A stretch of DNA of 64,000 nucleotides from an uncultured Lachnospiraceae bacterium (GCA_900539715.1 UQDA01000004.1:62001-126000), one strand, 5' to 3'; counted from the first letter of the stretch, positions 18,895 to 27,220 are shown. The notes: generated by a model from the letters alone, not told the origin. Numbers and translations are program-made.

Positions 18895-18927
18895 ATCTCT
18901 ATCAGCGTCATCGCGCTGACAGGTTGT

Positions 18928-18957
18928 ATTATAACACAGCTTTGACAAATTATGCAA
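18928..18957 (-). promoter_or_regulatory. Promoter of tRNA-Trp
   Basis: TTGCAT (18952-18957), 18-base spacer, TATAAT (18928-18933) on the minus strand, about 35 bases upstream of the mature tRNA. Confidence 0.55.
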
Positions 18958-19079
18958 GCCCTAATTTTATTTTTTTGCAACTTTTTGCAGCATCCCCCCT
19001 CGGCAGCGTCCAGCGCTCCGCAGCCACGGACGGCAGGGAAACAGCGTCAGCTCCTACGGATATGAATGTCCGGTTCTGC

Positions 19080-19292
19080 ATATTTTTCACAAATTTCAGA
19101 CACTTAATAGCGGCTTCTGTTTTGAAGCAATATTGATCTTTTAGTTTATCAGGCAATGATGCAGAAATCGTCTGCTTCCTTATCCCCAGCAGTCCCAAAA
19201 TCTTTCCTCTTTGCACATTTGGTAAGATCTGGCTCCTTTACTTCACAATAACTTCCATGATAGAGAACAAATCCATCTTTTAACTCAAGCAC
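19080..19292 (-). pseudogene. DUF3990-like gene remnant
   Basis: Read on the minus strand from GTG 19292 the frame gives LYHGSYCEVKEPDL and CAKRKDFG, the typical N-terminal motif of DUF3990 proteins (toxin- or phage-associated, ADP-ribosyl-transferase-like). It then jumps to a C-terminal portion, hits TGA at 19149, and continues one frame over as DKLKDQYCFKTEAAIKCLKF. An internal deletion and a one-base insertion explain this. The start overlaps the end of the methyltransferase fragment. Family assignment is from memory. Confidence 0.5.
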
Positions 19293-19540
19293 TAATCTTT
19301 ATCGCCTTTCCTTCCAGAAATTCAATAATATCTTCAATCATGACATGAGTCTTCTCAATATACCCGTCAATAAAGCTGGTGTGGTCAAGATGTACCTGAT
19401 TCTCAAAAAAAATAAACTGTGATGTTTCCGTCACACCAAATACCATTGCCAGAAGATCTGGCTGTCGCCTTTTTCATATCCACGGTCTTTCCAGTTTTTC
19501 GCAAATGCTTTCGCGCTGTTCTTTGTTGTGTATCTGCCAT
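19285..19540 (-). pseudogene. Fragment of a class I DNA methyltransferase
   Basis: The minus strand encodes, in separate frames, NSAKAFAKNWKDRGYEKGD and then FGVTETSQFIFFENQVHLD followed by HTSFIDGYIEKTHVMIE. These match the N-terminus of large type II/BREX-like class I SAM-dependent DNA methyltransferases (…FWxxLLxxVFGV…F.E.QVxLDHTSFIDGYI…). At least two frameshifts separate the parts, all of the catalytic domain is missing, and the frame ends in an unrelated tail at 19285. It is a dead gene relic. Confidence 0.55.
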
Positions 19541-19555
19541 TGCGGCAATCTACTG

Positions 19556-19698
19556 TTATTCACCATCGGTAAATTCCATCATCTCACCAACGGTGCAGTC
19601 CAGTTTCTTGCATATCTTCTCGATCGTCTCCATCGATACATACTGTTTTTTCCCATCCGGGCAAGAATGTTTCCACTGATCCCGGTGAGGTACTGCAT
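19556..19698 (-). pseudogene. XRE/Cro-type regulator remnant
   Basis: Reads LTGISGNILARMGKN in one frame and YVSMETIEKICKKLDCTV-GEMMEF in the next, joined by a one-base deletion near 19635. Together they form helices 2-5 of a small XRE regulator of the kind often found beside restriction or toxin genes; the first helix is absent. Followed by the methyltransferase fragment on the same strand. Confidence 0.6.
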
Positions 19699-19781
19699 CT
19701 CTATCTGTTTTGATTATATCACGATTTCGTTAGGTTTAATATCTGTAACTTTTGATATCTTCCTGATATAAATCAGATTCG

Positions 19782-19827
19782 GGCAGGCAAAAAAGAGAAC
19801 CCTCCGGTTCTCTTTTTTTGCCTGCCT
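19782..19827. terminator. Bidirectional terminator after kdgK
   Basis: Long inverted repeat with core AGAGAACC/GGTTCTCT flanked by A6 and T7 runs and an outer GCAGGC/GCCTGC extension. It begins five bases after the kdgK stop. Confidence 0.85.
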
Positions 19828-19831
19828 GTTC

Positions 19832-20860
19832 TTATCTCTGTACCCTGCCCGACGCGTCTCCGCCCGCGAGCTTTTCCACCTCGGAAACCGTAACCATATT
19901 ATAGTCGCCCTCAACTGTATGCTTCAATGCGGACGCCGCCACTGCAAACTCAATAGCCTCCTGCGTGCTCCTGCCGTTTAACAGCGCATAGATAAGACCG
20001 CCGCCAAAGCTGTCGCCGCCGCCCACGCGGTCGATGATATGCAGATGATACTGTTTGGAAAAGCAGTATTCGTCGGAAGCCGTATCATAGAGCATGCCGC
20101 TCCAGTCATTGTCCGATGCGGAAATGCTCTCGCGCAGCGTGATTGCTACTTTTTCAAATCCGAATTTTTCCGCAAGCTGTCGGGCTACGGATTTATAGCC
20201 TTCCTTGTTCAGCTTACCCGCATAAATATCCGTGTTTTCAGCTTCTATCCCGAATACATCCTTCGCATCCTCTTCGTTGGAAATGCAGACGTCCACATAC
20301 TGGCACAGGTCGGTCATCGCTTCCCTTGCCTGCTCTCTCGTCCAGAGCTTGCCGCGGTAATTCAAGTCGCAGCTCACCTTCACCCCGTGCTTTTTCGCAG
20401 CGATACATGCCTGACGGCAGATTTCCACTACGTTCGCTCCCAGCGCGGGAGTAATACCTGTAAAGTGGAACCAGTCCGCGCCCTCAAAAATCTCATCCCA
20501 GTCAAAATCAGAGCAGTCCGCTTCTGCGATTGCGGAGTGCGCCCTGTCATAAATACATACGCTCCCCCTGTTCGACGCTCCTTTTTCCAGAAAATAAATG
20601 CCCACACGGTCGCCGCCGCGCACGATATGACGGGTATCCACCCCATATTTTCTCAGGCTGTTCACCGCCATCTGCCCGATTGCATGCTCCGGGAGCTTCG
20701 TTACGAACCGCGCGTCCATTCCGTAATTCGCCAGAGAGACCGCAACATTCGCCTCGCCGCCGCCAAAGGTCGCCTCAAAGGAATCCGCCTGTACAAAACG
20801 CAGGTAGTCGTAAGGCTGCAGACGCAGCATCAATTCTCCGAATGTAATTACCTTTGCCAT
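19832..20860 (-). CDS. kdgK: 2-dehydro-3-deoxygluconate kinase, PfkB family
   Basis: Phosphorylates 2-keto-3-deoxygluconate to KDPG, substrate of the next-door aldolase. 342 residues, ribokinase/PfkB fold: N-terminal FGGGEANVAVSLANYG sugar-binding motif, CDLNYRGKLW in the middle, and the C-terminal anion-hole signature DRVGGGDSFGGGLIYAL with the catalytic Asp. Last gene of the kduI-kduD-eda-kdgK operon, 12 bases after eda, followed by a terminator. Confidence 0.92.
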   Translation of the reverse strand: MAKVITFGELMLRLQPYDYLRFVQADSFEATFGGGEANVAVSLANYGMDARFVTKLPEHAIGQMAVNSLRKYGVDTRHIVRGGDRVGIYFLEKGASNRGSVCIYDRAHSAIAEADCSDFDWDEIFEGADWFHFTGITPALGANVVEICRQACIAAKKHGVKVSCDLNYRGKLWTREQAREAMTDLCQYVDVCISNEEDAKDVFGIEAENTDIYAGKLNKEGYKSVARQLAEKFGFEKVAITLRESISASDNDWSGMLYDTASDEYCFSKQYHLHIIDRVGGGDSFGGGLIYALLNGRSTQEAIEFAVAASALKHTVEGDYNMVTVSEVEKLAGGDASGRVQR

Positions 20861-20872
20861 GAATCTTCTCCT

Positions 20873-21823
20873 TTATTTCTGCAGCAAATGGACTGCGAAT
20901 CCGCCTATCTCATCTGCAAAATATGCCGCCTTATCCGTCACCGTCTCTTCCCGGAACGCAAAGCCACGCGCCTTAAAATACGCTATCGCTCTCGGAAGCG
21001 TGTTCGTCCGTATCGCGATGTGCCCGTTTCGTCCGTAAAAAGGCTTCTTCATAATTTCTATCTCTTTTTCCCCTACAAAAATGCTGGAGCTTCCTTCTTT
21101 TTCAGAAAAGCCGAACATCGTGCCAAACAGGGCTGCCGTCTTTTTCGCCTCATCCTCATTTTCAGAATTGATTCCGATATGAGCAAGCTCAAAGCCCAGC
21201 ATCTTCTGAACCGCCTGTCTCGTCAGACGCTCTATCTCATCCCAATTCTCTTGTTCTATCAGGTCTTTTTTGACCATCCACGTGCCGCCGCAGGCGATTA
21301 TCTTATGAAAGGAAAGATAATCCAGCAGATTTTTCTCATTTACGCCGCCGGTAGGCATCCAGCGCAGATTCTGATAAGGCCCTGCCACCGCTTTCAGCTT
21401 CGCTACCCCTCCGTTTTGTTCTGCCGGAAAAAACTTCACGACCGACAGCCCCATCGCCATCGCCTGCTCCATCTCGCCGGGCGTCGCCGTGCCGGGCATC
21501 ATCAGCATTCCTTTATCTACCACATATTTTGTAATCTCGGGATTAAAGCCGGGGCTGACGATAAACGAAACACCTGCCTCTATCGCCCGGTCCGCCTGCT
21601 CCTTTGTCAGTACCGTGCCCGCTCCAACGAGCATCTCCGGCACTTCCGCCCGGATCCTTCTGATGGCTTCCTCTGCCGCCGCTGTCCGGAATGTCACTTC
21701 CGCTGCCGGAAGGCCTCCGCGCACGAGCGCTTTTGCAAGAGGAACTGCTTTTTCCGCATCATCTATCGCGATGACCGGCACGATGCCGATCTCATAAATA
21801 CGCTGTAATACGTCGTTCATCAT
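20873..21823 (-). CDS. eda: KDPG/KHG aldolase fused to a C-terminal VOC-like domain
   Basis: Cleaves KDPG to pyruvate and glyceraldehyde 3-phosphate. Residues about 1-210 are a class I KDPG aldolase: Glu in AAEVTFRTAAAEE, the Schiff-base Lys in VVKFFPAEQNGG, and PTGGVNEKN. Residues about 215-315 form an extra domain (LAHIGINSENEDEAKK, later NGHIAIRTNTLPRAIAYF) resembling the vicinal-oxygen-chelate/glyoxalase fold; ordinary Eda proteins have about 210 residues. ATG 21823 overlaps the preceding stop in ATGA and follows AAAGGA; ATG 21820 is the alternative. Confidence 0.9.
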   Translation of the reverse strand: MMNDVLQRIYEIGIVPVIAIDDAEKAVPLAKALVRGGLPAAEVTFRTAAAEEAIRRIRAEVPEMLVGAGTVLTKEQADRAIEAGVSFIVSPGFNPEITKYVVDKGMLMMPGTATPGEMEQAMAMGLSVVKFFPAEQNGGVAKLKAVAGPYQNLRWMPTGGVNEKNLLDYLSFHKIIACGGTWMVKKDLIEQENWDEIERLTRQAVQKMLGFELAHIGINSENEDEAKKTAALFGTMFGFSEKEGSSSIFVGEKEIEIMKKPFYGRNGHIAIRTNTLPRAIAYFKARGFAFREETVTDKAAYFADEIGGFAVHLLQK

Positions 21824-22614
21824 TCTGCTTCCTTTCCGTATACTTCTATCTGGGACAGCGCCGGGAACGGGGAAGGGTCGTCCGCCTTGATCAGCCGATC
21901 GACCGTCAGCCAGCTCACACGCTTTTTCCCAAAGGAACACACATGCGGCTTCTCGCTCTTTTCCATCTGAAAATCAATCTTGCTTCCGTCAGAAAATGTA
22001 AAGGTTGCCTGTATCCACCAGCTGTCATGCGGGAAATCCGCTCTGGTATAGAGCACTATCTTATCGATATCCACTTCTCTGCCGAATTCCAGCTTAAAGC
22101 ATGCATTAGGATCGCGGTTAATCCCCCACGAAGAATAGGGCCATTCGCCATGGGAGCGGTTTTCCACCACCCCATCGATGGCATTGCGCGCGGCAAATAC
22201 GGATTCCCCCCTCGTTTCCACGTTTGCGGATGCATGAGGATAACAGTGGGTTTCGCCATGCTGGTCTGCCGCATTCAGCGCCAGATTCCGATACATGCCT
22301 ATTTCCTCCGGATATGCCGTTCTGACGTACAGATAATGCTTTTTCCCCCAAAAAACCTTGGGGGAATAGCAGATTTTTTTCTCTCCAAAAGGTATTTTGT
22401 ACCACAGGCTCCGTTCCGTCAGATACACGAGCGATGCCCCCAGAGCGTCATCCAGCTGAAGCATCAAATGAAGATTTGCTTCGGAGGTTTCCACTACAAT
22501 AGAGTCGCCTTCTTCATATTCATCGGAGAAGACAAGCCCCGCCTGTCCTTCTCCTCTGCTGACACATGCCGTCGAACCGTCGGCACGGATTATTTTTATC
22601 GTCAATTCCGCCAT
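21820..22614 (-). CDS. Hypothetical protein with discoidin-like (F5/8 type C) C-terminal domain
   Basis: 264 residues, no signal peptide, so cytoplasmic. The C-terminal half (RNLALNAADQHGETH, then NAIDGVVENRSHGEWPYSSW and KLEFGREVDIDKIVLYTRAD) has the layout of galactose-binding/discoidin domains, which usually bind glycans. The N-terminal half is unassigned. It lies inside the uronate operon between kduD and eda, with a 4-base overlap to eda. A role as sugar-binding accessory or as an uncharacterised isomerase is inference only. Confidence 0.7.
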   Translation of the reverse strand: MAELTIKIIRADGSTACVSRGEGQAGLVFSDEYEEGDSIVVETSEANLHLMLQLDDALGASLVYLTERSLWYKIPFGEKKICYSPKVFWGKKHYLYVRTAYPEEIGMYRNLALNAADQHGETHCYPHASANVETRGESVFAARNAIDGVVENRSHGEWPYSSWGINRDPNACFKLEFGREVDIDKIVLYTRADFPHDSWWIQATFTFSDGSKIDFQMEKSEKPHVCSFGKKRVSWLTVDRLIKADDPSPFPALSQIEVYGKEAE

Positions 22615-22646
22615 TTCCGGGGCTCCTTTCCAAAACGCATCCTACA

Positions 22647-23453
22647 TTACTGAGGCTGTTTGCCGATATAAGCTAAAATACCGCCGTCTACATACAGCAC
22701 ATGACCGTTCACAAAATCGGATGCATCAGATGCAAGGAATACTGCGGGTCCCTGCAGATCCTCCGTTTCTCCCCATCTTGCCGCAGGCGTCTTTGCGATG
22801 ATAAACTGGTCAAAGGGATGACGGCTGCCGTCCGGCTGTACCTCACGCAGCGGCGCTGTCTGAGGTGTCGCGATATATCCGGGTCCGATACCGTTACACT
22901 GAATATTGTATTCGCCGTATTCGGATGCAATGTTTCTGGTCAGCATCTTTAAGCCGCCCTTTGCCGCAGCATAAGCGGACACGGTCTCACGGCCCAGTTC
23001 ACTCATCATGGAACAGATGTTGATTATCTTGCCGTGACCTTTTTTTATCATGGAAGGAATGACTGCCTTCGATACGATAAACGGAGCATTTAAATCCACG
23101 TCAATGACCTGACGGAACTGTTCCGCAGTCATATCACACATCGGGATACGCTTGATGATACCCGCATTGTTTACGAGGATGTCTATCACACCCACCTCTT
23201 TTTCAATTGTCGCAACCATAGCCTGTACTGCCGCCTCGTCCGTCACGTCGCACACATAGCCATGCGCTCTGATGCCCGCCTCTTCATAGGCTGAAAGCCC
23301 CTTATCCACCAGTTCCTGCTTGATGTCGTTAAAACAGATCGTTGCGCCTGCCTCCGCATAAGCCTTTGCGATCGCCATCCCGATTCCGTAGGATGCGCCC
23401 GTTATCAGCGCAATCTTACCTTCCAGCGAAAAATTCTTCATTGAAAATGCCAT
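22647..23453 (-). CDS. kduD: 2-dehydro-3-deoxy-D-gluconate 5-dehydrogenase (KduD-like SDR)
   Basis: Short-chain dehydrogenase of 268 residues that reduces 5-keto-4-deoxyuronate-derived 2,5-diketo-3-deoxygluconate to KDG. It has the TGASYGIGMAIAKAYAEAGA cofactor motif (19-38), NNAGIIKR, and the catalytic Ser and YxxxK in SAYAAAKGGLK. The gluconate 5-dehydrogenase annotation is often given to close relatives, but location 31 bases after kduI favours KduD. Start follows AGGAGG. Confidence 0.88.
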   Translation of the reverse strand: MAFSMKNFSLEGKIALITGASYGIGMAIAKAYAEAGATICFNDIKQELVDKGLSAYEEAGIRAHGYVCDVTDEAAVQAMVATIEKEVGVIDILVNNAGIIKRIPMCDMTAEQFRQVIDVDLNAPFIVSKAVIPSMIKKGHGKIINICSMMSELGRETVSAYAAAKGGLKMLTRNIASEYGEYNIQCNGIGPGYIATPQTAPLREVQPDGSRHPFDQFIIAKTPAARWGETEDLQGPAVFLASDASDFVNGHVLYVDGGILAYIGKQPQ

Positions 23454-23484
23454 GATGATGTCCTCCTTATGATAATCCTGTATC

Positions 23485-24348
23485 TTATCTCAAATCTCTG
23501 TTGTCAACGCCGTCCATATCGGTAAATTCCTGATTCTCACCGCACATTCCCCAGATAAATGTATACGCCCTCGAACCGCAGCCGGAGTGGATAGACCAGC
23601 TCGGGGATATCACAGCCTCTTCATTCCTCATAACGATATGGCGCGTCTCCGCAGGCTCACCCATGTAATGCATTACAAAAGCATCCTCGGGCATATCGAA
23701 GTACAGATATACTTCCATTCTTCTGTCATGCGTGTGGCAAGGCATCGTGTTCCAGACACTTCCGGGCTTTAATGCAGTCATCCCCATCACGAGCTGACAG
23801 CTCTCTACCTGACCGGGCAGGATATATTTGTTTATCACGCGGTCGTTCGCTTCTTCCAGACAACCGCAGGCAACTTTATTTTCTTCTTTAATGATGACAA
23901 CGCCTTCCTCCGGCTCGCCTTCTCTTTTGATAAGGACCGTCGGATATGCCGTGTGGGCCGGAGTGGAATTCAGATAAAATTTCGCCGGTTCTGCCGCATC
24001 ATCGCTGGCAAAGGAAATATCCTTAGAGCCTCTTCCGATGTACATGCCGTCTTTATAGGCTACATGATATTTTTTGCCGTCCACCGTTACTGTGCCCGCT
24101 CCTCCGATGTTGATAATACCCATCTCCCGGCGCTGTAGAAAATACTCTGCGCGCAGCTCATCGCCCGCCGTCAGCTCCAGCTCCTTTTCCACAGGCGTCG
24201 CCGCCCCTGTGATGATCCGGTCGATGTGGCTGTATACAAGCTTTATCTCATCCGCACAAAACAGCCCCTGAATAAGAAACTCCTCCCGAAGCCGCTGAGT
24301 ATCATAATATCTGACATCCTTCGGAGATGCCGCCGTCCTTAATTCCAT
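23485..24348 (-). CDS. kduI: 5-dehydro-4-deoxy-D-glucuronate isomerase
   Basis: Converts 4-deoxy-5-ketouronate (from unsaturated uronate released by pectin or glycosaminoglycan lyases) into the KduD substrate. 287 residues, cupin fold. The metal site is seen in MPCHTHDRRMEVYLYF (two His and Glu) and SIHSGCGSRAYTF (third His). First gene of the uronate operon; ribosome binding site GGAGG. A divergent AraC gene starts 180 bases upstream. Confidence 0.95.
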   Translation of the reverse strand: MELRTAASPKDVRYYDTQRLREEFLIQGLFCADEIKLVYSHIDRIITGAATPVEKELELTAGDELRAEYFLQRREMGIINIGGAGTVTVDGKKYHVAYKDGMYIGRGSKDISFASDDAAEPAKFYLNSTPAHTAYPTVLIKREGEPEEGVVIIKEENKVACGCLEEANDRVINKYILPGQVESCQLVMGMTALKPGSVWNTMPCHTHDRRMEVYLYFDMPEDAFVMHYMGEPAETRHIVMRNEEAVISPSWSIHSGCGSRAYTFIWGMCGENQEFTDMDGVDNRDLR

Positions 24349-24386
24349 GTCCGTCCTCCATTCCCAAAAACATAGTCAATTGTTAC

Positions 24387-24411
24387 AAAAGGGATTTCCA
24401 TATTCCCTTTT
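24387..24411. promoter_or_regulatory. Inverted repeat in the kduI leader
   Basis: AAAAGGGA (24387-24394) and its complement TCCCTTTT flank an 8-9 base centre, between the kduI start and its likely extended -10 (TGATATACT on the minus strand, about 24430-24440). Possible operator. Confidence 0.35.
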
Positions 24412-24469
24412 TCTTCTCTTTATATTCCATAGTATATCAACAATATTTTCAATTTACTTTGGATTCCTT

Positions 24470-24493
24470 TTCAAAAAACTTGCATTTTTTGAA
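24470..24493. promoter_or_regulatory. Perfect palindrome between kduI and the AraC gene
   Basis: TTCAAAAAA (24470-24478) and TTTTTTGAA (24485-24493) separated by six bases. It is positioned between the two divergent genes, a classical place for a shared operator. Confidence 0.45.
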
Positions 24494-24530
24494 CTGATAA
24501 GATAAAGTAGTGGATAAAGGAGGCAGCACT

Positions 24531-25388
24531 ATGAAAGAATATTCGTCCTGTAAGATGGCGATTCAGGAATGCCTTGACTCAAAGGCTTTTGCCATTGCAC
24601 ATTTATATAATGATGAAAAGCCGATGTCCATGCACATCCACGACAGCTATGAGATTTATTTTTCCATTTCGGGCGGCAAGCAGTTTCTTATCGACAACCG
24701 TTTTTACGATATCCGTCCCGGAGACCTTTTTTTCATCAATCAATTTGAAAGCCATTATCTGACCCAGATTGACCAGCAGGTACACGAACGTATTGTGCTG
24801 TCCATTTATCCGGACTATCTAAAGGAGCTATCCACGGAAAGTACCGATCTAAACGCCTGCTTCAGCATCCGGAACATCCCGTCCCCGCACAGGGTCGCGC
24901 TTTCCGATGAAGAACAGAAGCGGTTCATTTATTTTATCCACCGTCTTGTGTCTTCCTCCGGATACGGCGCCGATATCGTTGAACGCTCGGTCTTTTCAGA
25001 AATGATGGTCTTTTTGAACCGCGCCTTTACCCGGCACGGGAAAATGGAAAACTCTGACCCTGAGGTTTCCTATCACAGCCAGGTCGACGATATTTTAAGC
25101 TACATTAATCAGAATATTCAGACCTCCCTGACGATAGAAGATCTGTCGGGCCACTTTTATTTAAGCCCCTCATATCTGTGCCGTATCTTCAAATCGACCA
25201 CGGGTATGACCATCAACAAATATATTACCGCCAAGCGTATCACGCTTTCCAAGGCGCTCCTGGCAGAAGGCTGCTCCGTCAGTGAGACCTGTGAAAGATG
25301 CGGCTTTAACGACTACAGCAATTTTTTAAAGGCCTTTACAAAGGCTGTCGGTATCTCACCAAAGAAATACGCACAGTTCAATTCCTGA
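24531..25388 (+). CDS. AraC family transcriptional regulator (cupin plus AraC HTH)
   Basis: About 285 residues. The N-terminal part (MSMHIHDSYEIYFSISGGKQ with RPGDLFFIN) is an AraC-type cupin that binds a sugar; the C-terminus (NIQTSLTIEDLSGHFYLSPS and CERCGFNDYSNFLKAFTKA) holds two helix-turn-helix motifs. ATG 24531 follows AAAGGAGG; an in-frame GTG at 24510 is less likely. Divergence from kduI suggests it activates uronate catabolism in response to a pathway intermediate. Confidence 0.9.
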   Translation: MKEYSSCKMAIQECLDSKAFAIAHLYNDEKPMSMHIHDSYEIYFSISGGKQFLIDNRFYDIRPGDLFFINQFESHYLTQIDQQVHERIVLSIYPDYLKELSTESTDLNACFSIRNIPSPHRVALSDEEQKRFIYFIHRLVSSSGYGADIVERSVFSEMMVFLNRAFTRHGKMENSDPEVSYHSQVDDILSYINQNIQTSLTIEDLSGHFYLSPSYLCRIFKSTTGMTINKYITAKRITLSKALLAEGCSVSETCERCGFNDYSNFLKAFTKAVGISPKKYAQFNS

Positions 25389-25400
25389 ACCGGATTAACA

Positions 25401-25438
25401 AAAAGCTGCCGCCGGACCATGTCCGGCGACAGCTTTTA
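25401..25438. terminator. Bidirectional terminator between AraC gene and hydrogenase
   Basis: Stem AAAAGCTG..GCCGGAC / GTCCGGC..CAGCTTTT with a 3-base loop and two mismatches, placed between convergent genes. Confidence 0.8.
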
Positions 25439-25449
25439 TCAGTCTGTCA

Positions 25450-26898
25450 TTATTCTCTATGCATCGAGAAGCTATCCATATCGTAATTTTTCAGATTCTC
25501 CCATACGCCGCGTCCATCTGCCTGACCGAGCAGGGTATCGCGATTCTTCTTGGAAACGACCTGATCCTTAAAGGAGCTGGGGCCGCCCACACAGCCGCCG
25601 TCACAGACCATACCCTCGATGAAGTCCTCGGGAAGTCTTGCAACCTTTAACAACAGCAGCGCTTTCTTACATTCTGCCGCTCCGTTTGCCTTACATACCT
25701 TTGCGTCTATCTCATTGCCTGATTCTTTCAGGCTCTGCAGTACAGCCGCTGTCACGCCGCCGGAATTTGCAAATCGCTTGCCGTATACGGAAGCTATCTG
25801 ATCCGTATTCTCACAAGGCTCAAGCGCAACGCCCTTTGCCTTCATGATGGCGCGTATCTCGCTGTAATTTAAAACATAATCCGCATTGCCTTCTATCTTC
25901 TGATCTACGACCTCAGATTTTTTTGCAATACAGGGTCCGATAAATACGGTAACTGCTTCGGGGTCTCTCGCCTTTATCAGTCTGGAAACCGCACACATCG
26001 GGGAAACCGTTGTGGAAACGCAGTCAGCCAGCTCAGGATAATGCTTGCGTACCATATTGACAAAAGCAGGACAACAGGAGGTCACTTTCTTCTTCCCCTC
26101 TTTGTAGGCTTCCGCCCACTCCTCTGCTTCATATGCCGCCGTCATATCGCCGCCCAGCCCCACATCGTAAAAGTCTTCAAAGCCAAGCTCCTTCATCGCC
26201 TTTTTCCAGCTTGCCATTGTGATATCCGCGCCAAACTGACCTTCCGTTGCAGGCGCAGCCATTGCATACACGTGCTTGCCCGCTTTTATGGCCTCTATCA
26301 CAGGTACCATATAAGTCTTGGAGCTGATAGCGCCGAACGGACAGCTGTGGATACATTTTCCGCAGCGGATACACTTTTCTTCATCTATCACGGTAATGCC
26401 ATACTCATTATAGCTGATCGCATCCACAGGACAGCTTGCCTTACACGGACGCTGCAGATGAGCAATCGCATTGTATGGACATGCCTCCGCACACTTACCG
26501 CACTCTTTACATTTGGCGGGGTCGATATGGGAACGCGTCCTGCCGGGCTCTATCGCGCCGAACTTACATGCGTTGATACATGCCTTGCCCAGACAGTTCT
26601 GACAGTTCTCCGTTACTATATAACTGGATATCGGGCAGTCCTCGCAGGCAGAGCTGATAACCTGTATCACATTGCCGTCATCTACAGGGCCGGGCGCCTT
26701 CCCCTCTGCCAGACGGACTCTCTGACGAATTATCTCTCTCTCCTTATAAATGCAGCAGCGAAACTTTGCCTGCGGCCCCGGTATAAGTTCTACTGCGATG
26801 TTGTCCCTCTTCGATTCCAGCTCACCGTTCCATGCAAGCTGCGCGACTTTGTAAAGGACTTCATGTTTGATCTTGATCATACTTTCATCTGCATACAT
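25450..26898 (-). CDS. [FeFe] hydrogenase, monomeric, group B-like
   Basis: 482 residues. Iron-sulfur motifs come first: a Cys cluster around 85-111 (CEDC, CQNCLGKAC), then 4Fe-4S sets CKECGKCAEACP (130-141) and CIRCGKCIHSCP (176-187). The H-cluster domain follows, with TSCCPAFVNMV (C275/C276), FIGPCIAKKSE and EGMVCDGGCVGGPSS. The P1 motif with Phe/Val after TSCCPA and the variable P2 region point to the poorly characterised group B of [FeFe] hydrogenases. Likely couples ferredoxin oxidation with hydrogen production or sensing. Maturases HydEFG are not in this window. Confidence 0.88.
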   Translation of the reverse strand: MYADESMIKIKHEVLYKVAQLAWNGELESKRDNIAVELIPGPQAKFRCCIYKEREIIRQRVRLAEGKAPGPVDDGNVIQVISSACEDCPISSYIVTENCQNCLGKACINACKFGAIEPGRTRSHIDPAKCKECGKCAEACPYNAIAHLQRPCKASCPVDAISYNEYGITVIDEEKCIRCGKCIHSCPFGAISSKTYMVPVIEAIKAGKHVYAMAAPATEGQFGADITMASWKKAMKELGFEDFYDVGLGGDMTAAYEAEEWAEAYKEGKKKVTSCCPAFVNMVRKHYPELADCVSTTVSPMCAVSRLIKARDPEAVTVFIGPCIAKKSEVVDQKIEGNADYVLNYSEIRAIMKAKGVALEPCENTDQIASVYGKRFANSGGVTAAVLQSLKESGNEIDAKVCKANGAAECKKALLLLKVARLPEDFIEGMVCDGGCVGGPSSFKDQVVSKKNRDTLLGQADGRGVWENLKNYDMDSFSMHRE

Positions 26899-26964
26899 CG
26901 TATTTTACCTCGCTTATCATTTGACCATTCTCCCCACAACGGGAGAAACGCCTGTTATAGAAAT

Positions 26965-26993
26965 ATTATATAAATTCCAATCGAAAAATTCAA
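26965..26993 (-). promoter_or_regulatory. Promoter of the hydrogenase gene
   Basis: TTGAAT (26988-26993), 17-base spacer and a consensus TATAAT (26965-26970) on the minus strand, about 65 bases upstream of the start. The 322-base gap 26899-27220 also holds the divergent ohyA promoter and a GGGAAA/TTTCCC palindrome near 27040. Confidence 0.65.
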
Positions 26994-27071
26994 GACTGCG
27001 CGTCAAAAATCCCAAAACCTCACAAATCCCCGAAACTGGGAAATTTTTTCCCATTCCCGTACTTTTGTAAA

Positions 27072-27100
27072 TTGAATCTCCCCTAATACAAGTCTAAAAT
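27072..27100 (+). promoter_or_regulatory. Promoter of ohyA
   Basis: TTGAAT (27072-27077), 17-base spacer, TAAAAT (27095-27100), with a leader of about 115 bases. Confidence 0.5.
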
Positions 27101-27220
27101 GCAAAGCAGATACGGACGGTACCGCCGTTCCGTACATATATTTTATCCAAATGGATATAACACCAAATGCCGCCGTGTTCTGCGCGCCGGCTCATCGAAT
27201 CAGAAATGGAGGAGGATATC

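Noticed and set aside
18950..19216. 88-residue open frame next to tRNA-Trp
   Set aside because: Only its middle matches the DUF3990-like relic; the rest is frame-shifted residue, so it is not an intact gene.
20039..21808. 589-residue open frame on the plus strand
   Set aside because: Lies wholly antisense to kdgK and eda, has no ribosome binding site and reads as Arg/His/Ser-rich noise. A GC-rich antisense shadow.
26041..26973. 310-residue frame antisense to the hydrogenase
   Set aside because: Cys-rich composition is the complement of iron-sulfur motifs; it also runs over the hydrogenase promoter.
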